DNA from: an uncultured Methanospirillum sp.
GTDB taxonomy: Archaea; Halobacteriota; Methanomicrobia; Methanomicrobiales; Methanospirillaceae
Assembly: GCF_963668475.1 (NCBI RefSeq)
Contig: NZ_OY764544.1
Coordinates: 3,038,001-3,102,000, forward strand
DNA length: 64,000 nt
Reading direction: 5' to 3'
Each line of letters opens with the position of its first letter. Position 1 is the first letter of the stretch. This document shows, one piece after another, positions 1-9,229 of the stretch. The notes under the pieces were generated by a model. The model worked only from the letters and a program-made list of their open reading frames with translations, was not told the origin of the DNA and did no database searches. Both the position numbers and the translations under genes were made by a program.

Positions 1-285
1 ACCGCGGTTACGATTCTTCTCAAGGATCTTGCAGTTAAGGGCGTTAAGAGTTCTTCATTGAAGGCGAAACTGGCAGGTGGCGCCTCTATGTTTCAGAATT
101 TTTCAGGAAATCTCAACATCGGCGAGCGGAATGTTGATGCCTTACGTGACCTTCTCAAGGCAAACTCGATACCGATCATCAGGGAAGACATCGGTGGAAC
201 AGTAGGCCGCACAATAACCTATTTTCCAAAAGAAGGGGGACGCCTTGTTATCCGTCAGGCTGATGGCGCCATCCGTGAGATATAA
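1..285 (+). CDS. cheD: CheD, chemoreceptor glutamine deamidase (C-terminal part)
   Basis: The reading frame is open from base 1, so this is the C-terminal 94 residues of a gene that starts upstream of the window. The segment with GGASMF, then [13 protein letters not shown] and EDIGGTVGR, is the conserved C-terminal half of CheD. CheD deamidates glutamines on methyl-accepting chemotaxis receptors and binds CheC. The catalytic Cys and His of the family lie upstream and cannot be checked. It converges with the TPR-CheC gene across only 21 bp of T/A-rich sequence. Having cheD beside a CheC-domain gene fits their known partnership. Confidence 0.9.
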   Translation, partial: TAVTILLKDLAVKGVKSSSLKAKLAGGASMFQNFSGNLNIGERNVDALRDLLKANSIPIIREDIGGTVGRTITYFPKEGGRLVIRQADGAIREI

Positions 286-306
286 TCTGTTTTTACGAAA
301 AAAGTG

Positions 307-2058
307 TTATTGGCCCTGAGCTGAATCTTCAATAATCTTCTCAAGCATTCGCACGATCTCCTGAAGAACCGGGGGATTTGGAAGCATGAAGATGTTCAGA
401 TTGAGTTCATGCTCATCACAGAGCAGTTCGGTTCTGAAGAAGACGACATTATCGTATAGGATGTTGCTCTCCTTGATGATCAGGTCAAAGACATTTTTTG
501 GCAGGTCAAAGATTGTCCGGGGTGGAGAGGGGAGCATGATGATCCCGAGTAGTTCTGCAGTCCCGTCCAGAAATGCAGAGACCATGATATTACCGATCTC
601 TGTGATGGCACTCTCATCCATCTCGTTCAGTTCCCGTGCTGGATCTGCAGGCATACCCAGCATGATACTGGTCATGAGCACGACGGACTCTCTGGGAACG
701 TGCAGGATAACATATCCGGCCTTCGCCATCTGCCCTTCCATGGTAAATATACCCATGGCAGAATTTTCCTGAGAGATCTCTGCATTGATATGTTCGAAAT
801 CCGTGATGCTGATCTCAGGAACATTCAGCATGATCGGCGTGTTCAGCATGGTGGAGAGCGTAGTTGCTGCGTGAGACGCTCCGATATTTCCAAGTTCCCG
901 CAGAGCGTCTTTCTGGTCATCGTTAAGATCGACCCTTATCCCACTGGATTGTGCCGGACTCATTTCGTTCTTCTCTCCACTTAATGGTGCACTGCCGGTA
1001 TGCGGTACCTGATCCTGCTCTGTTGATGCCGGTTCAGGAGCGGGCGATGCAGCCTGACCTTCGTCTGTAATATCATCCTGATACTGCATCAGGATGCTGC
1101 TGACAATATCGTCACTACTAGCGGGTGGCTGGCTTGAAACAACCGGCGGGGCCGGTGGTTCCTGATTTTTGGGTTCTTCCTTTTCAGGAATCATATCCCC
1201 AGTGTCGGTCTTCTGTCCTTTTTCTGAAGATTTCCCCGAGCTCATCAGATCACTGTACTGATCAAGAATAGACCGGATCATCTCATCTTCAGACTTTGGT
1301 TTTTCCGGTGTTGTACTATCCTCCTTTGATGAGGTGGATCCGGGCATGTTCACTATTGCTTCTTTCTCCGGGACCGGAGGTGCTGACTGATGATCCTGCT
1401 CTGGTTTCACTTCGAAGCCAAGAGGTGGTATCGTAACAGATGATACCACCGGGGCATCGTTCTCATGCCCCTGATGCAGATCATCTGAAGTCATTCCTCT
1501 GCACCGGTCAAGGTGTTCCTGCGCAACAGGGTCTTTTGGGAAGATATCAAGAGCATCGGTAAAGGCACCTGCAGCAGCTGCCCACTCTTTAAGCTCTTCG
1601 TAACTGATACCTATCTTCAGGTGCGGTTCGATGAAATCAGGATGAATTCTGCTTGCCTGTTTAAAATACTGGATTGCAGCATAATAGTTGCCCTGCTTCA
1701 TCTGCAGGTTTCCCCACTCAAGGTACCTGAGAAAGATCTCCTCTCCCGGCCTTCCCCGTACTTGTGGGGACGCAGTCCGCCTCTCTTCCTCCGGACTCAT
1801 CAGGAGGCTCAGGTTCTTCCTTGCGATCGGGTTATCTGGATCAATATCCAGTGCTGTGATGAAGCATTTCTGGGCATGGGAGAACCGGCCCATTTTTGCG
1901 TACACATATCCCAGGTTTGTTATGGCCGTAATATTTCCCGGGTCTGTAGTATATGCCCGCCTGAAATACGTTGACGCCCGCTCGTAGTCACGTCGAAGAA
2001 GAGCATCCTCCCCCCGCCTGAGAAGGTTTTTCAGTTCACGCCTATTAGCGGTGTCCAT
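307..2058 (-). CDS. TPR protein fused to a CheC-type chemotaxis phosphatase domain
   Basis: 583 residues. Residues about 5-80 and 108-190 form tetratricopeptide repeats (pattern A..YF..A....P....A..NLG..Y...G). Residues about 190-385 are a Pro/Ser/Glu-rich low-complexity linker. Residues about 385-580 are a CheC domain with both phosphatase half-sites: one with ELGNIGASHA and a following proline, and one with EIGNIMVSAF. CheC proteins dephosphorylate CheY-P and bind CheD. Ordinary CheC is only about 200 residues, so the TPR half is an added module, probably for protein docking. A TATA-like tract lies near 2146-2156 on the minus strand. The exact partner is inference. Confidence 0.88.
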   Translation of the reverse strand: MDTANRRELKNLLRRGEDALLRRDYERASTYFRRAYTTDPGNITAITNLGYVYAKMGRFSHAQKCFITALDIDPDNPIARKNLSLLMSPEEERRTASPQVRGRPGEEIFLRYLEWGNLQMKQGNYYAAIQYFKQASRIHPDFIEPHLKIGISYEELKEWAAAAGAFTDALDIFPKDPVAQEHLDRCRGMTSDDLHQGHENDAPVVSSVTIPPLGFEVKPEQDHQSAPPVPEKEAIVNMPGSTSSKEDSTTPEKPKSEDEMIRSILDQYSDLMSSGKSSEKGQKTDTGDMIPEKEEPKNQEPPAPPVVSSQPPASSDDIVSSILMQYQDDITDEGQAASPAPEPASTEQDQVPHTGSAPLSGEKNEMSPAQSSGIRVDLNDDQKDALRELGNIGASHAATTLSTMLNTPIMLNVPEISITDFEHINAEISQENSAMGIFTMEGQMAKAGYVILHVPRESVVLMTSIMLGMPADPARELNEMDESAITEIGNIMVSAFLDGTAELLGIIMLPSPPRTIFDLPKNVFDLIIKESNILYDNVVFFRTELLCDEHELNLNIFMLPNPPVLQEIVRMLEKIIEDSAQGQ

Positions 2059-2197
2059 AGTCGCTCAATACCCCATCCCTGTCTAATTCATTCAGGGTTC
2101 CATGTCATACCGGAATCCTGATAGTAGAACTATTTGGTGTATAGATTAAATATATTGCGTAATTATCCTCTTTCTGTGGATAACCTCACATAAAGGG

Positions 2198-2749
2198 TTA
2201 TTCCATTACAAATACTGCGGCAGCGATTACTGTTGTCCACTTCCCTGAAACATCACCTTTTGCTGACTGACAGATGTGCGAGGTCTCGATGATCTTGCCA
2301 CTGGCTTTATAGATCTGTTCCCGCTCCTGCCAGGCTGTATCTGGATCAAATTCTATCCCAAGTGTGGTGGCCAGCATCGTTGCTGCCAGATCCTCTGCAT
2401 ACTCCCCTGACTGGGTTTCAGTCTCACCATAGGTGTGATGTTCAGAGAGGTATCCGTAATGATCCTGCTCTTTAGGCAGAGCAAGTCCGACTGCAGCACT
2501 GACCAGGCGGTTTGGTTCATTGGTATCAGCCCGTGCCATAACTGCATAAACGATCTCACCCGGGTTCAGACTCCGAAGTCCTTCAAGCCTGGTAACTTCA
2601 GTGCACTTGGGCGGAAATATTGATGATACATAGACGAGGTTGAACATCTCAATACCCGCAGATCGGAGTGCAGCTTCGAAGGAGGCCAGCCGATCTTTGT
2701 GAATGCCGACACCCCGGGTAAAAAAGACTCTTCTTGGAACGCTCATCAT
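2198..2749 (-). CDS. pdaD: Pyruvoyl-dependent arginine decarboxylase
   Basis: 183 residues, normal for the family. The proenzyme cleaves itself to form a pyruvoyl cofactor. The cleavage site is visible as VSSIFPP, with the Ser-Ser pair at residues 42-43 giving the pyruvoyl group on the second serine. The enzyme converts arginine to agmatine, the archaeal precursor of polyamines and of agmatidine in tRNA-Ile. The start could be the first or second Met. It is divergent from carA, so an arginine-consuming gene sits back to back with arginine-making genes. A tandem 12-bp repeat lies between its TATA box and its start codon. Confidence 0.93.
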   Translation of the reverse strand: MMSVPRRVFFTRGVGIHKDRLASFEAALRSAGIEMFNLVYVSSIFPPKCTEVTRLEGLRSLNPGEIVYAVMARADTNEPNRLVSAAVGLALPKEQDHYGYLSEHHTYGETETQSGEYAEDLAATMLATTLGIEFDPDTAWQEREQIYKASGKIIETSHICQSAKGDVSGKWTTVIAAAVFVME

Positions 2750-2767
2750 CTCATGATTCTACCGCCG

Positions 2768-2791
2768 TGTTCTTAAGATTGTTCTTAAGAT
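2768..2791. promoter_or_regulatory. Tandem 12-bp repeat in the pdaD promoter, candidate operator
   Basis: TGTTCTTAAGAT occurs twice head to tail with no gap (2768-2779 and 2780-2791). Each copy contains the palindrome TCTTAAGA. On the minus strand a TATA-like AATTTATT lies at about 2802-2810, so the repeats cover the expected transcription start of pdaD. This is a typical position for an archaeal repressor. The regulator is unknown. Confidence 0.5.
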
Positions 2792-2817
2792 CACTGTGAA
2801 GAATAAATTGTCCCGAT

Positions 2818-2847
2818 GTTCCTGAATTTTATATTTATTCAAGGAAC
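2818..2847 (+). promoter_or_regulatory. carA promoter: TATA box flanked by an inverted repeat
   Basis: GTTCCTGAAT (2818-2827) and ATTCAAGGAAC (2837-2847) are inverted repeats differing by one extra base, and they bracket the TATA-like TTTATATTT (2828-2836). A dimeric regulator bound here would block TBP. The carA start codon is at 2924, leaving a leader of roughly 60 nt. Confidence 0.5.
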
Positions 2848-2923
2848 CTGGATAAATGAATCAGAAATTTTTCGTAAGGTATCGTTATTACGTTTTCATG
2901 CTCACTGATATGGGACTTATACC

Positions 2924-3979
2924 ATGAAGGCTGCGCTCGGATTAGAGGATGGACGATATTTTATCGGCGAGGGATTCGGGGTTGAGGGAGAGACAACCGG
3001 CGAGCTGGTCTTCAGCACGCAGATGACAGGGTATATGGAAGCGATGACCGACCCCAGTTATCACGGCCAGATTCTTCTTTTCACCTACCCCCTTATTGGA
3101 AATTATGGAGTTGACAGGGAAAATTTTCAGAACTCCCGCGTATGGGCATCTGGGTGTGTTGTTCACGAGCTCTGCAGGCAGCCGGCAGGCAGGACTACAC
3201 TCTCCCAGTTTTTTGAGGAAGAAGGTCTCCTCGGGATCACTGGTGTTGATACACGTCATCTGACCATAAGCATCAGGGAAGAAGGGACGGTCCGTGCAGG
3301 AGTCATCGTGGGAAGTGACGATGGTGAAGAGGCGGTGAAACTCGCCAGATCCGCACCAGATATCACGACACAGTCGTTGATCCCTGAGGTCTCATGCAAA
3401 GAGCCATGGCACAAGAAAGGCAGTGGACCAAAGGTGGCATTGATAGATCTCGGTGTGAAGAAGAATATTCTGCAGAGTTTAAGCAGCCGGAATGCAGACC
3501 TTTACATCTTCCCGCATGATGCAAAACCGGATGAGATTCTTGCATGCAAACCTGATGCACTTTTTATCAGTAACGGCCCTGGTGATCCGGTCCAGGCAAC
3601 CGGAGCGATCCATGCAGTGAAAAACCTGGCTGGTGAACTGCCAGTGTTCGGGATATGTATGGGCAATCAGATCTGCGGACTTGCGCTTGGCGGAGAGACA
3701 CAGAAGATGAAGTTCGGTCACCGTGGAGCTAATCAGCCGGTCAGGTACAAAGATGGCCGGATCGCGATCTCTTCACAAAACCACGGATTCGTTGTGATGG
3801 GAGAGTCCCTTCCTGAAGGGTGCCAGGTCACGTTTACCAACTGCAATGACGGAACACTCGAAGGATTTGAGGATGAGTATCTTGAACTCTTCTGCGTTCA
3901 GTTCCATCCTGAAGCTCATGCCGGGCCGCATGATACAGAGAAGATGTACTTTGATATGATGATGCGGAGGCTCATCTGA
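2924..3979 (+). CDS. carA: Carbamoyl-phosphate synthase, small (glutaminase) subunit
   Basis: 351 residues, close to the family length of about 350-380. It hydrolyses glutamine and passes ammonia to CarB for carbamoyl phosphate, used in arginine and pyrimidine synthesis. The N-terminal half is the CarA-specific domain (GYMEAMTDPSYHGQI). The C-terminal half is a class I amidotransferase with nucleophile Cys245 in GICMGNQ, and His328 and Glu330 in VQFHPEAH. The stop codon overlaps the carB start by one base (TGATG), so the two are translationally coupled. Confidence 0.97.
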   Translation: MKAALGLEDGRYFIGEGFGVEGETTGELVFSTQMTGYMEAMTDPSYHGQILLFTYPLIGNYGVDRENFQNSRVWASGCVVHELCRQPAGRTTLSQFFEEEGLLGITGVDTRHLTISIREEGTVRAGVIVGSDDGEEAVKLARSAPDITTQSLIPEVSCKEPWHKKGSGPKVALIDLGVKKNILQSLSSRNADLYIFPHDAKPDEILACKPDALFISNGPGDPVQATGAIHAVKNLAGELPVFGICMGNQICGLALGGETQKMKFGHRGANQPVRYKDGRIAISSQNHGFVVMGESLPEGCQVTFTNCNDGTLEGFEDEYLELFCVQFHPEAHAGPHDTEKMYFDMMMRRLI

Positions 3980-6900
3980 TGCCAAAAGATCCATCTATTA
4001 AGAAAGTGATCCTCATCGGATCAGGCCCGATCCAGATCGGTCAGGCTGCTGAGTTTGATTTCTCAGGATCGCAGGCTTGTCGAGCCCTTCGCGAAGAAGG
4101 TGTCGAGGTAGTACTTGTCAACAGTAACCCGGCAACAATTCAGACCGACCCTGACACTGCGGACATCATCTATGTTGAGCCCCTTCAGGCAGATGTGATC
4201 GCGAAGATCATCGCGAAAGAGAAACCTGATGGAATAATGTCTGGGATGGGAGGCCAGACCGGCCTCAACCTTACCGCCGAGCTTGCCGAGATGGGCGCAC
4301 TTGAGGGCGTCCGGATCCTTGGGACCCCGCTCAAGGCGATCTATGAAGGAGAGGATCGTGAGAAGTTCAGGGATCTGATGCAGCGGATCGGTGAGCCGGT
4401 CCCGAAGTCCATGATCGTCAGTTCCCTCTCTCAGCTCGATGAGGCGGCAAAAATTGTTGGATTCCCTGCTATCATCAGACCAGCGTATACCCTCGGTGGG
4501 GCTGGTGGTGGAATTGCATACAACGAAGATGATCTCCGCCGAATCACCGAACTCGGACTTGGAAAATCCCGAATTCACCAGGTGCTTGTCGAAGAGAGTG
4601 TGGCAGGATGGAAAGAGGTTGAGTTCGAGGTGATGCGGGATGCCAATGACACCTGCATCACCATCTGCGGGATGGAGAATGTGGATCCGATGGGAGTCCA
4701 CACCGGCGAGAGTGTGGTTGTGGCCCCGATTCTTACCCTCCGCGATGACGAGTTCAATGTCCTTCGTGATGCTGCACTCAAGATCATTCGTGCTCTTGAT
4801 GTGCAGGGTGGCTGCAACATCCAGTTCGGGTTTAAGAAAGACAAGGAGTACCGGGTCATCGAGGTGAACCCACGTGTTTCACGTTCTTCAGCCCTTGCCT
4901 CAAAGGCAACAGGCTATCCTATTGCACGGGTTGCTGCGAAGATTGCCATCGGTCTCAGGCTTGATGAGATCCTCAACACCGTGACCGGGAAGACTCCGGC
5001 ATCGTTTGAGCCATCGATCGATTACGTTGTTGTCAAGGTTCCGCGGTGGCCGTTTGACAAGTTCAAGACCGCTGACCGGACTCTCACAACAGCCATGAAA
5101 TCAACCGGTGAGGTGATGGCTATCGGCAGATGTGTAGAGGAAGCGTTTAAGAAAGCTCTTCGTTCTCTTGACAATGATGCTGATCGCCACACAAATCACG
5201 GTGAGATCCGCATGATCCTCTCACGGCCGACAGATGAGCGTTTTGCTACGCTTTTTGATGCGTTCAGGGAGGACTTCAGTCTTGATGAGGTAACTGACCT
5301 TACCAAGATCACTCCGTTCTGGCTTGAGAAGGTCAGGAACATCATCGATCTTGAGCGTGTCCTGACAACCGGAGGTACTGACGATCAGATCAAGCTTGCC
5401 AAAAGGTATGGTTTCTCTACGAGTGAGATCAGCATCCTGACCAAGCGAAGTGAGGAAGAGATCACAACCCTCTGTGGTTCACCTTCCTACAAGATGGTGG
5501 ACACCTGTGCTGCCGAGTTTCCTGCCCAGACTCCATACTTCTATTCTACCTGGGGTGATTCACGGTGTGAGATGCAACCTTCAGAAAAGAAGAAGGTTAT
5601 GATCCTTGGTTCCGGTCCGATCAGGATAGGCCAGGGCATAGAGTTTGATTACTGCACGGTTCATGCAGTCACCGCCCTTCGTGAGATGGGTGTGGAAGTG
5701 CATGTGGTCAATAATAATCCTGAGACTGTCTCAACCGATTTTGACACCTCTGACCGTCTCTTCTTCGAGCCGATGACGCTTGAGGATGTGATGAATATCC
5801 TCAAAAAGGACGAGTACGACGGTGTGATGGTTCAGTTTGGTGGGCAGAACGCCGTGAACCTTGCAGTTCCTCTCCGTGATGAGATGGCGCGGGTCGGGCT
5901 CAGGACACGTATTCTCGGGTCAACACCTGATGCCATGGACATGGCAGAGGATCGGGACCGGTTCAGCGTTCTCCTTGATGATCTCCACATTCCTTCCCCA
6001 CCAAATGGTTCGGCAACCTCTGAAGACGAAGCACTGGCAACCGCCGAAAAGATCGGGTACCCGGCACTGGTCAGGCCCTCCTATGTGCTTGGTGGCAGGG
6101 CAATGGAGATCGTGCATGATACTACTGAACTCACCGCATACATGAGGGAAGCAGTCAAGGTCTCCCGCAGTCATCCGGTTCTCATCGACCGGTTCCTGCA
6201 GAATGCTATAGAACTTGATGTCGATGCCGTCTGTGACGGAACCGATGTGCTCATCGGCGGGATCATGGAACATATCGAGGCTGCCGGGGTGCACAGCGGT
6301 GACTCAGCCTGTGTTATCCCGACTCAGTCCCTCCCGCCTGAAATTCTTGAAACTGTTCGTGACTATACCCGCAAACTTTCCCTTGGTCTCGGTGTGGTCG
6401 GGCTTGTAAATATTCAGTTTGCTGTTCAGGGCTCGGTGGTCTATGTGCTTGAAGCAAATCCGCGGGCCAGCAGGACTGTTCCGTTTGTTGCAAAGGCAAC
6501 CGGCATTCCCCTGGCCAAAATTGCTGCACGTGTGATGATGGGTACGCGGCTCTCTGATATGCCCTATCAGGAGAGGCAGATCAAGCACGTTGCTGTCAAG
6601 GAAGTACTTCTGCCCTTCAACAAGCTCCCAGGTGTTGACACCGTTCTTGGTCCTGAAATGAAGAGTACCGGCGAGGTGATGGGGATTGATTATGACTTTG
6701 GACGAGCGTATTACAAGGCCAGTATCGCAGCCCACAACCGCCTTCCGCGTTCGGGAAACGTTTTTATTTCGATAACCCAGGATCTCAAGGATCACATCCT
6801 CCCAATTGCCAGGGCATTTCATGAAAACGGGCTCAAGATCTATGGCACAAGTGGCACTGTCGAGTATCTCAACAGCCATGGTATCCCCTCGAACCTTGTC

Positions 6901-7146
6901 CGCAAGATCCAGGAAGGTTCACCAAATGTGATCGACATGCTCAGGGGTGGAGAGATCAGTCTCATCATCAACGTCTTTGCCGATCGCAGGGCACGACAGG
7001 ATCACATCCAGATCATGCGGACCGCTGTAGACTACGGGGTACCCTATATTACAACCATCCAGGCAGCCCTTGCAGCTGCTGAAGCGATCAACACAGTCAG
7101 GGCTGAAAACCTGACTATTGAACCACTCCAGCACTACATCTCTTGA
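3979..7146 (+). CDS. carB: Carbamoyl-phosphate synthase, large subunit
   Basis: 1055 residues in one uninterrupted frame, the usual length. Two homologous ATP-grasp halves each begin with a GSGPI(Q/R)IGQ motif (residues about 13 and 544). The first half makes carboxyphosphate and carbamate, the second phosphorylates carbamate. The C-terminal roughly 130 residues form the MGS-like allosteric domain (GLKIYGTSGTVEYL). In some archaea carB is split in two; here it is fused. It is followed by a hairpin with a T-tract. Confidence 0.97.
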   Translation: MPKDPSIKKVILIGSGPIQIGQAAEFDFSGSQACRALREEGVEVVLVNSNPATIQTDPDTADIIYVEPLQADVIAKIIAKEKPDGIMSGMGGQTGLNLTAELAEMGALEGVRILGTPLKAIYEGEDREKFRDLMQRIGEPVPKSMIVSSLSQLDEAAKIVGFPAIIRPAYTLGGAGGGIAYNEDDLRRITELGLGKSRIHQVLVEESVAGWKEVEFEVMRDANDTCITICGMENVDPMGVHTGESVVVAPILTLRDDEFNVLRDAALKIIRALDVQGGCNIQFGFKKDKEYRVIEVNPRVSRSSALASKATGYPIARVAAKIAIGLRLDEILNTVTGKTPASFEPSIDYVVVKVPRWPFDKFKTADRTLTTAMKSTGEVMAIGRCVEEAFKKALRSLDNDADRHTNHGEIRMILSRPTDERFATLFDAFREDFSLDEVTDLTKITPFWLEKVRNIIDLERVLTTGGTDDQIKLAKRYGFSTSEISILTKRSEEEITTLCGSPSYKMVDTCAAEFPAQTPYFYSTWGDSRCEMQPSEKKKVMILGSGPIRIGQGIEFDYCTVHAVTALREMGVEVHVVNNNPETVSTDFDTSDRLFFEPMTLEDVMNILKKDEYDGVMVQFGGQNAVNLAVPLRDEMARVGLRTRILGSTPDAMDMAEDRDRFSVLLDDLHIPSPPNGSATSEDEALATAEKIGYPALVRPSYVLGGRAMEIVHDTTELTAYMREAVKVSRSHPVLIDRFLQNAIELDVDAVCDGTDVLIGGIMEHIEAAGVHSGDSACVIPTQSLPPEILETVRDYTRKLSLGLGVVGLVNIQFAVQGSVVYVLEANPRASRTVPFVAKATGIPLAKIAARVMMGTRLSDMPYQERQIKHVAVKEVLLPFNKLPGVDTVLGPEMKSTGEVMGIDYDFGRAYYKASIAAHNRLPRSGNVFISITQDLKDHILPIARAFHENGLKIYGTSGTVEYLNSHGIPSNLVRKIQEGSPNVIDMLRGGEISLIINVFADRRARQDHIQIMRTAVDYGVPYITTIQAALAAAEAINTVRAENLTIEPLQHYIS

Positions 7147-7160
7147 TCTTCTCTCTTTCA

Positions 7161-7200
7161 CCCGACAGGCAGAAAACCTGCGGGAGTTTTTTCTTTTCTT
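7161..7200 (+). terminator. Terminator after carB
   Basis: CCCG-A-CAGG, a seven-base loop, then CCTG-CGGG (7161-7184) forms a hairpin with one bulged A. It is followed by a T-rich tract (7187-7200) about 15 nt past the carB stop codon. Confidence 0.65.
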
Positions 7201-7205
7201 CAGGT

Positions 7206-7241
7206 TCATATATCTAAGGATTATTCACAATTTTCCGGAGA
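7206..7241 (+). promoter_or_regulatory. argG promoter and ribosome binding site
   Basis: A TATA-like TCATATATCT lies at 7206-7215 after the carB terminator. GGAGA at 7237-7241 stands 7 nt before the argG ATG at 7249 and supports that start. Confidence 0.5.
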
Positions 7242-7248
7242 TATTTAC

Positions 7249-8439
7249 ATGGGCAAAGGCACTGTAGTTCTTGCATATTCTGGCGGGCTCGATACCTCGA
7301 TCTGTATTCCTCTGCTAAAGGAGCAGTATGGATATGATCGCGTTGTCACCGTGGCAGCAAACGTAGGTCAGCGTGACGAAGAGATAGCGGTCGCGGAAGA
7401 GAAGGGAAAGAAACTTGCAGACCGGCATTACACTGTTGATCTCAAGCAGGAATTTGTAGACCGGTGCCTGTTCCCCTCGATCCGTGCAAACGGTCTCTAT
7501 GAAGGATACCCAATGGGAACCTCCCTTGCAAGACCGATTATCGCTGAAGCGGTTGTTGAGATTGCAAATAAAGAAGGGGCAACTGCTGTCGCACACGGCT
7601 GCACTGGGAAAGGGAACGACCAACTCAGGTTCGATGTTGTCTTCAGGTCAGCAGGTCTTGATGTTGTTGCTCCGATTCGTGAGAACAACATGACCCGTGA
7701 GTGGGAGATAGAGTATGCAGAACAGCATGGCGTTCCGGTCCCGGTCAACAAGGAAAAACCCTGGTCTGTTGATGAGAACCTCTGGTCGCGAAGTGTTGAG
7801 GGAGGTCATCTCGAAGAGCCTGATTTTCATCCACCTGAAGAGATCTATGCCTGGACAGTTTCACCAATGAGTGCTCCACAAACCCCTCTTGAGATCACAC
7901 TGACCTTTGAGAAAGGACTACCCGTTGCTCTGAACGGAAACAAGATGTCAGGGTATGATCTGATCCGTGAGATGAACCAGATTGCAGGAAGTCACGGAAT
8001 CGGCAGAAATGATATGATGGAGAACCGGGTTCTGGGGATCAAAGCCCGTGAGATCTATGAGCATCCTGCAGCAACGGTCCTGCTTACGGCACATGCCGAT
8101 CTTGAGCGGCTCGTCCTCACACGGGAAGAGTACGCCTTTAAACAGTCCGTGGATGCGAAATGGGCCCAACTTGCATATTACGGTCTGATCTATGAACCTC
8201 TCTGGGATGCCCTGAATGCCTTCATTGACACGACCCAGCAGCGGGTGAACGGGACTGTGGATCTCCGGCTCTATAAAGGAGCTGTCACTGTACTTGGCCG
8301 GTCATCACCGGACTCATTCTACTCGGTTGATGTGGCATCATTTGATTCGAAGCTTATTGATCAGACTGATGCCATCGGGTTCTCACATTACTACGGACTC
8401 CAGGCACGACTGGTCAGAGCGAAGATGAAGAAAAACTAA
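7249..8439 (+). CDS. argG: Argininosuccinate synthase
   Basis: 396 residues, full length. It joins citrulline and aspartate with ATP to give argininosuccinate, the penultimate step of arginine synthesis. The nucleotide-binding PP-loop SGGLDTS is at residues 11-17. [14 protein letters not shown] and the substrate-binding region SPMSAPQTP are also typical. It follows carAB with its own TATA box and ribosome binding site. It converges with the next gene across 19 bp. Confidence 0.96.
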   Translation: MGKGTVVLAYSGGLDTSICIPLLKEQYGYDRVVTVAANVGQRDEEIAVAEEKGKKLADRHYTVDLKQEFVDRCLFPSIRANGLYEGYPMGTSLARPIIAEAVVEIANKEGATAVAHGCTGKGNDQLRFDVVFRSAGLDVVAPIRENNMTREWEIEYAEQHGVPVPVNKEKPWSVDENLWSRSVEGGHLEEPDFHPPEEIYAWTVSPMSAPQTPLEITLTFEKGLPVALNGNKMSGYDLIREMNQIAGSHGIGRNDMMENRVLGIKAREIYEHPAATVLLTAHADLERLVLTREEYAFKQSVDAKWAQLAYYGLIYEPLWDALNAFIDTTQQRVNGTVDLRLYKGAVTVLGRSSPDSFYSVDVASFDSKLIDQTDAIGFSHYYGLQARLVRAKMKKN

Positions 8440-8458
8440 TTTTTGGTAGTGAGGGGTT

Positions 8459-9229
8459 TCACGATATCGTGAAGAGAATCTCGACACGATCTTTCTTTTT
8501 ATCAGGTCTGCATCTCTCCACCATTACTGCCTGGTTCAATCCTTCTGTTAGTATCATCCCAAAAAGACTGCATATTGAACATGGATTCAATGTGCAACAT
8601 GCAGGTGACTCAGCTGTTATTCTCCGGCATCCGTCAATCAACAGGTAATTGTCAAGATTGATAGAAATTCCCTCCCCGGTTTTTTGAACATTTATTTTCT
8701 CTGCTATTTCCAGAAGTTCTTCTCCAGTCTCTTTTATAAGCTGCAGTATCTCCTCTTCAGAGTCTGGAATTGTTAATCCAGCATTTTTTCGAAGATATGA
8801 GATCAGTGTTTGTCCGGTTGGCTGGACAAGAATGCCAGTACCTTCTTCTCCTGAAACAAAAATGTCTCCCTGTAGTGTTCCACCAGAATATATTGAAACT
8901 GGTGTGAATTGCATAACACAGCCCTTTCCGGTTTTATGTTGTGGAAGAAGCCAGGAATTGCCCATGATTCCTAATTCTGATATGATTGTGCAAAAATTGA
9001 TATGATTCTGGACTGGAATGAGCGATGAGATGTGATCGTCGAAAGATTCTTTTTTGGAGAAAGTAAAGAGAAAAATCCCGCAGAGAAATAGGATCATAGC
9101 CGAGATCACTACTGATGCAGATGTAATGTCCCTTCGATCAGTAATAGCAACTACCAGAAGAAGAAATGCGGCAGCAGTTATCAGGATATATGAACTAAGA
9201 AAATCTCTATTTATATAGGGTACTTTCAT
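8459..9229 (-). CDS. Membrane protein with Cys-rich C-terminal segment (DUF7982-like)
   Basis: 256 residues. Two membrane segments lie at residues about 12-33 and 38-58, followed by a soluble domain. The C-terminal part has several Cys within a short span (ACCTLNPCSICSLFG, with Cys before and after), suggesting metal or disulfide chemistry. The helix EEEILQLIKETGEELLEIAEKI precedes it. It overlaps the upstream gene by 4 bp and is the last gene of the MoxR-DUF58 operon. The family assignment is from memory of similar archaeal proteins and is tentative. No function is known. Confidence 0.7.
   Translation of the reverse strand: MKVPYINRDFLSSYILITAAAFLLLVVAITDRRDITSASVVISAMILFLCGIFLFTFSKKESFDDHISSLIPVQNHINFCTIISELGIMGNSWLLPQHKTGKGCVMQFTPVSIYSGGTLQGDIFVSGEEGTGILVQPTGQTLISYLRKNAGLTIPDSEEEILQLIKETGEELLEIAEKINVQKTGEGISINLDNYLLIDGCRRITAESPACCTLNPCSICSLFGMILTEGLNQAVMVERCRPDKKKDRVEILFTIS

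Noticed and set aside
1513-1974. Plus-strand frame of 153 codons opposite the TPR-CheC gene
   Set aside because: The minus-strand TPR and CheC motifs are unambiguous, and this frame shows no domain.
4063-4701. Long minus-strand open frame inside carB (212 codons)
   Set aside because: It mirrors the highly conserved carB coding frame and has no domain or ribosome binding site; a shadow frame.
6304-6879. Second long minus-strand frame inside carB (191 codons)
   Set aside because: Same reason; a by-product of GC-rich codon bias in carB.
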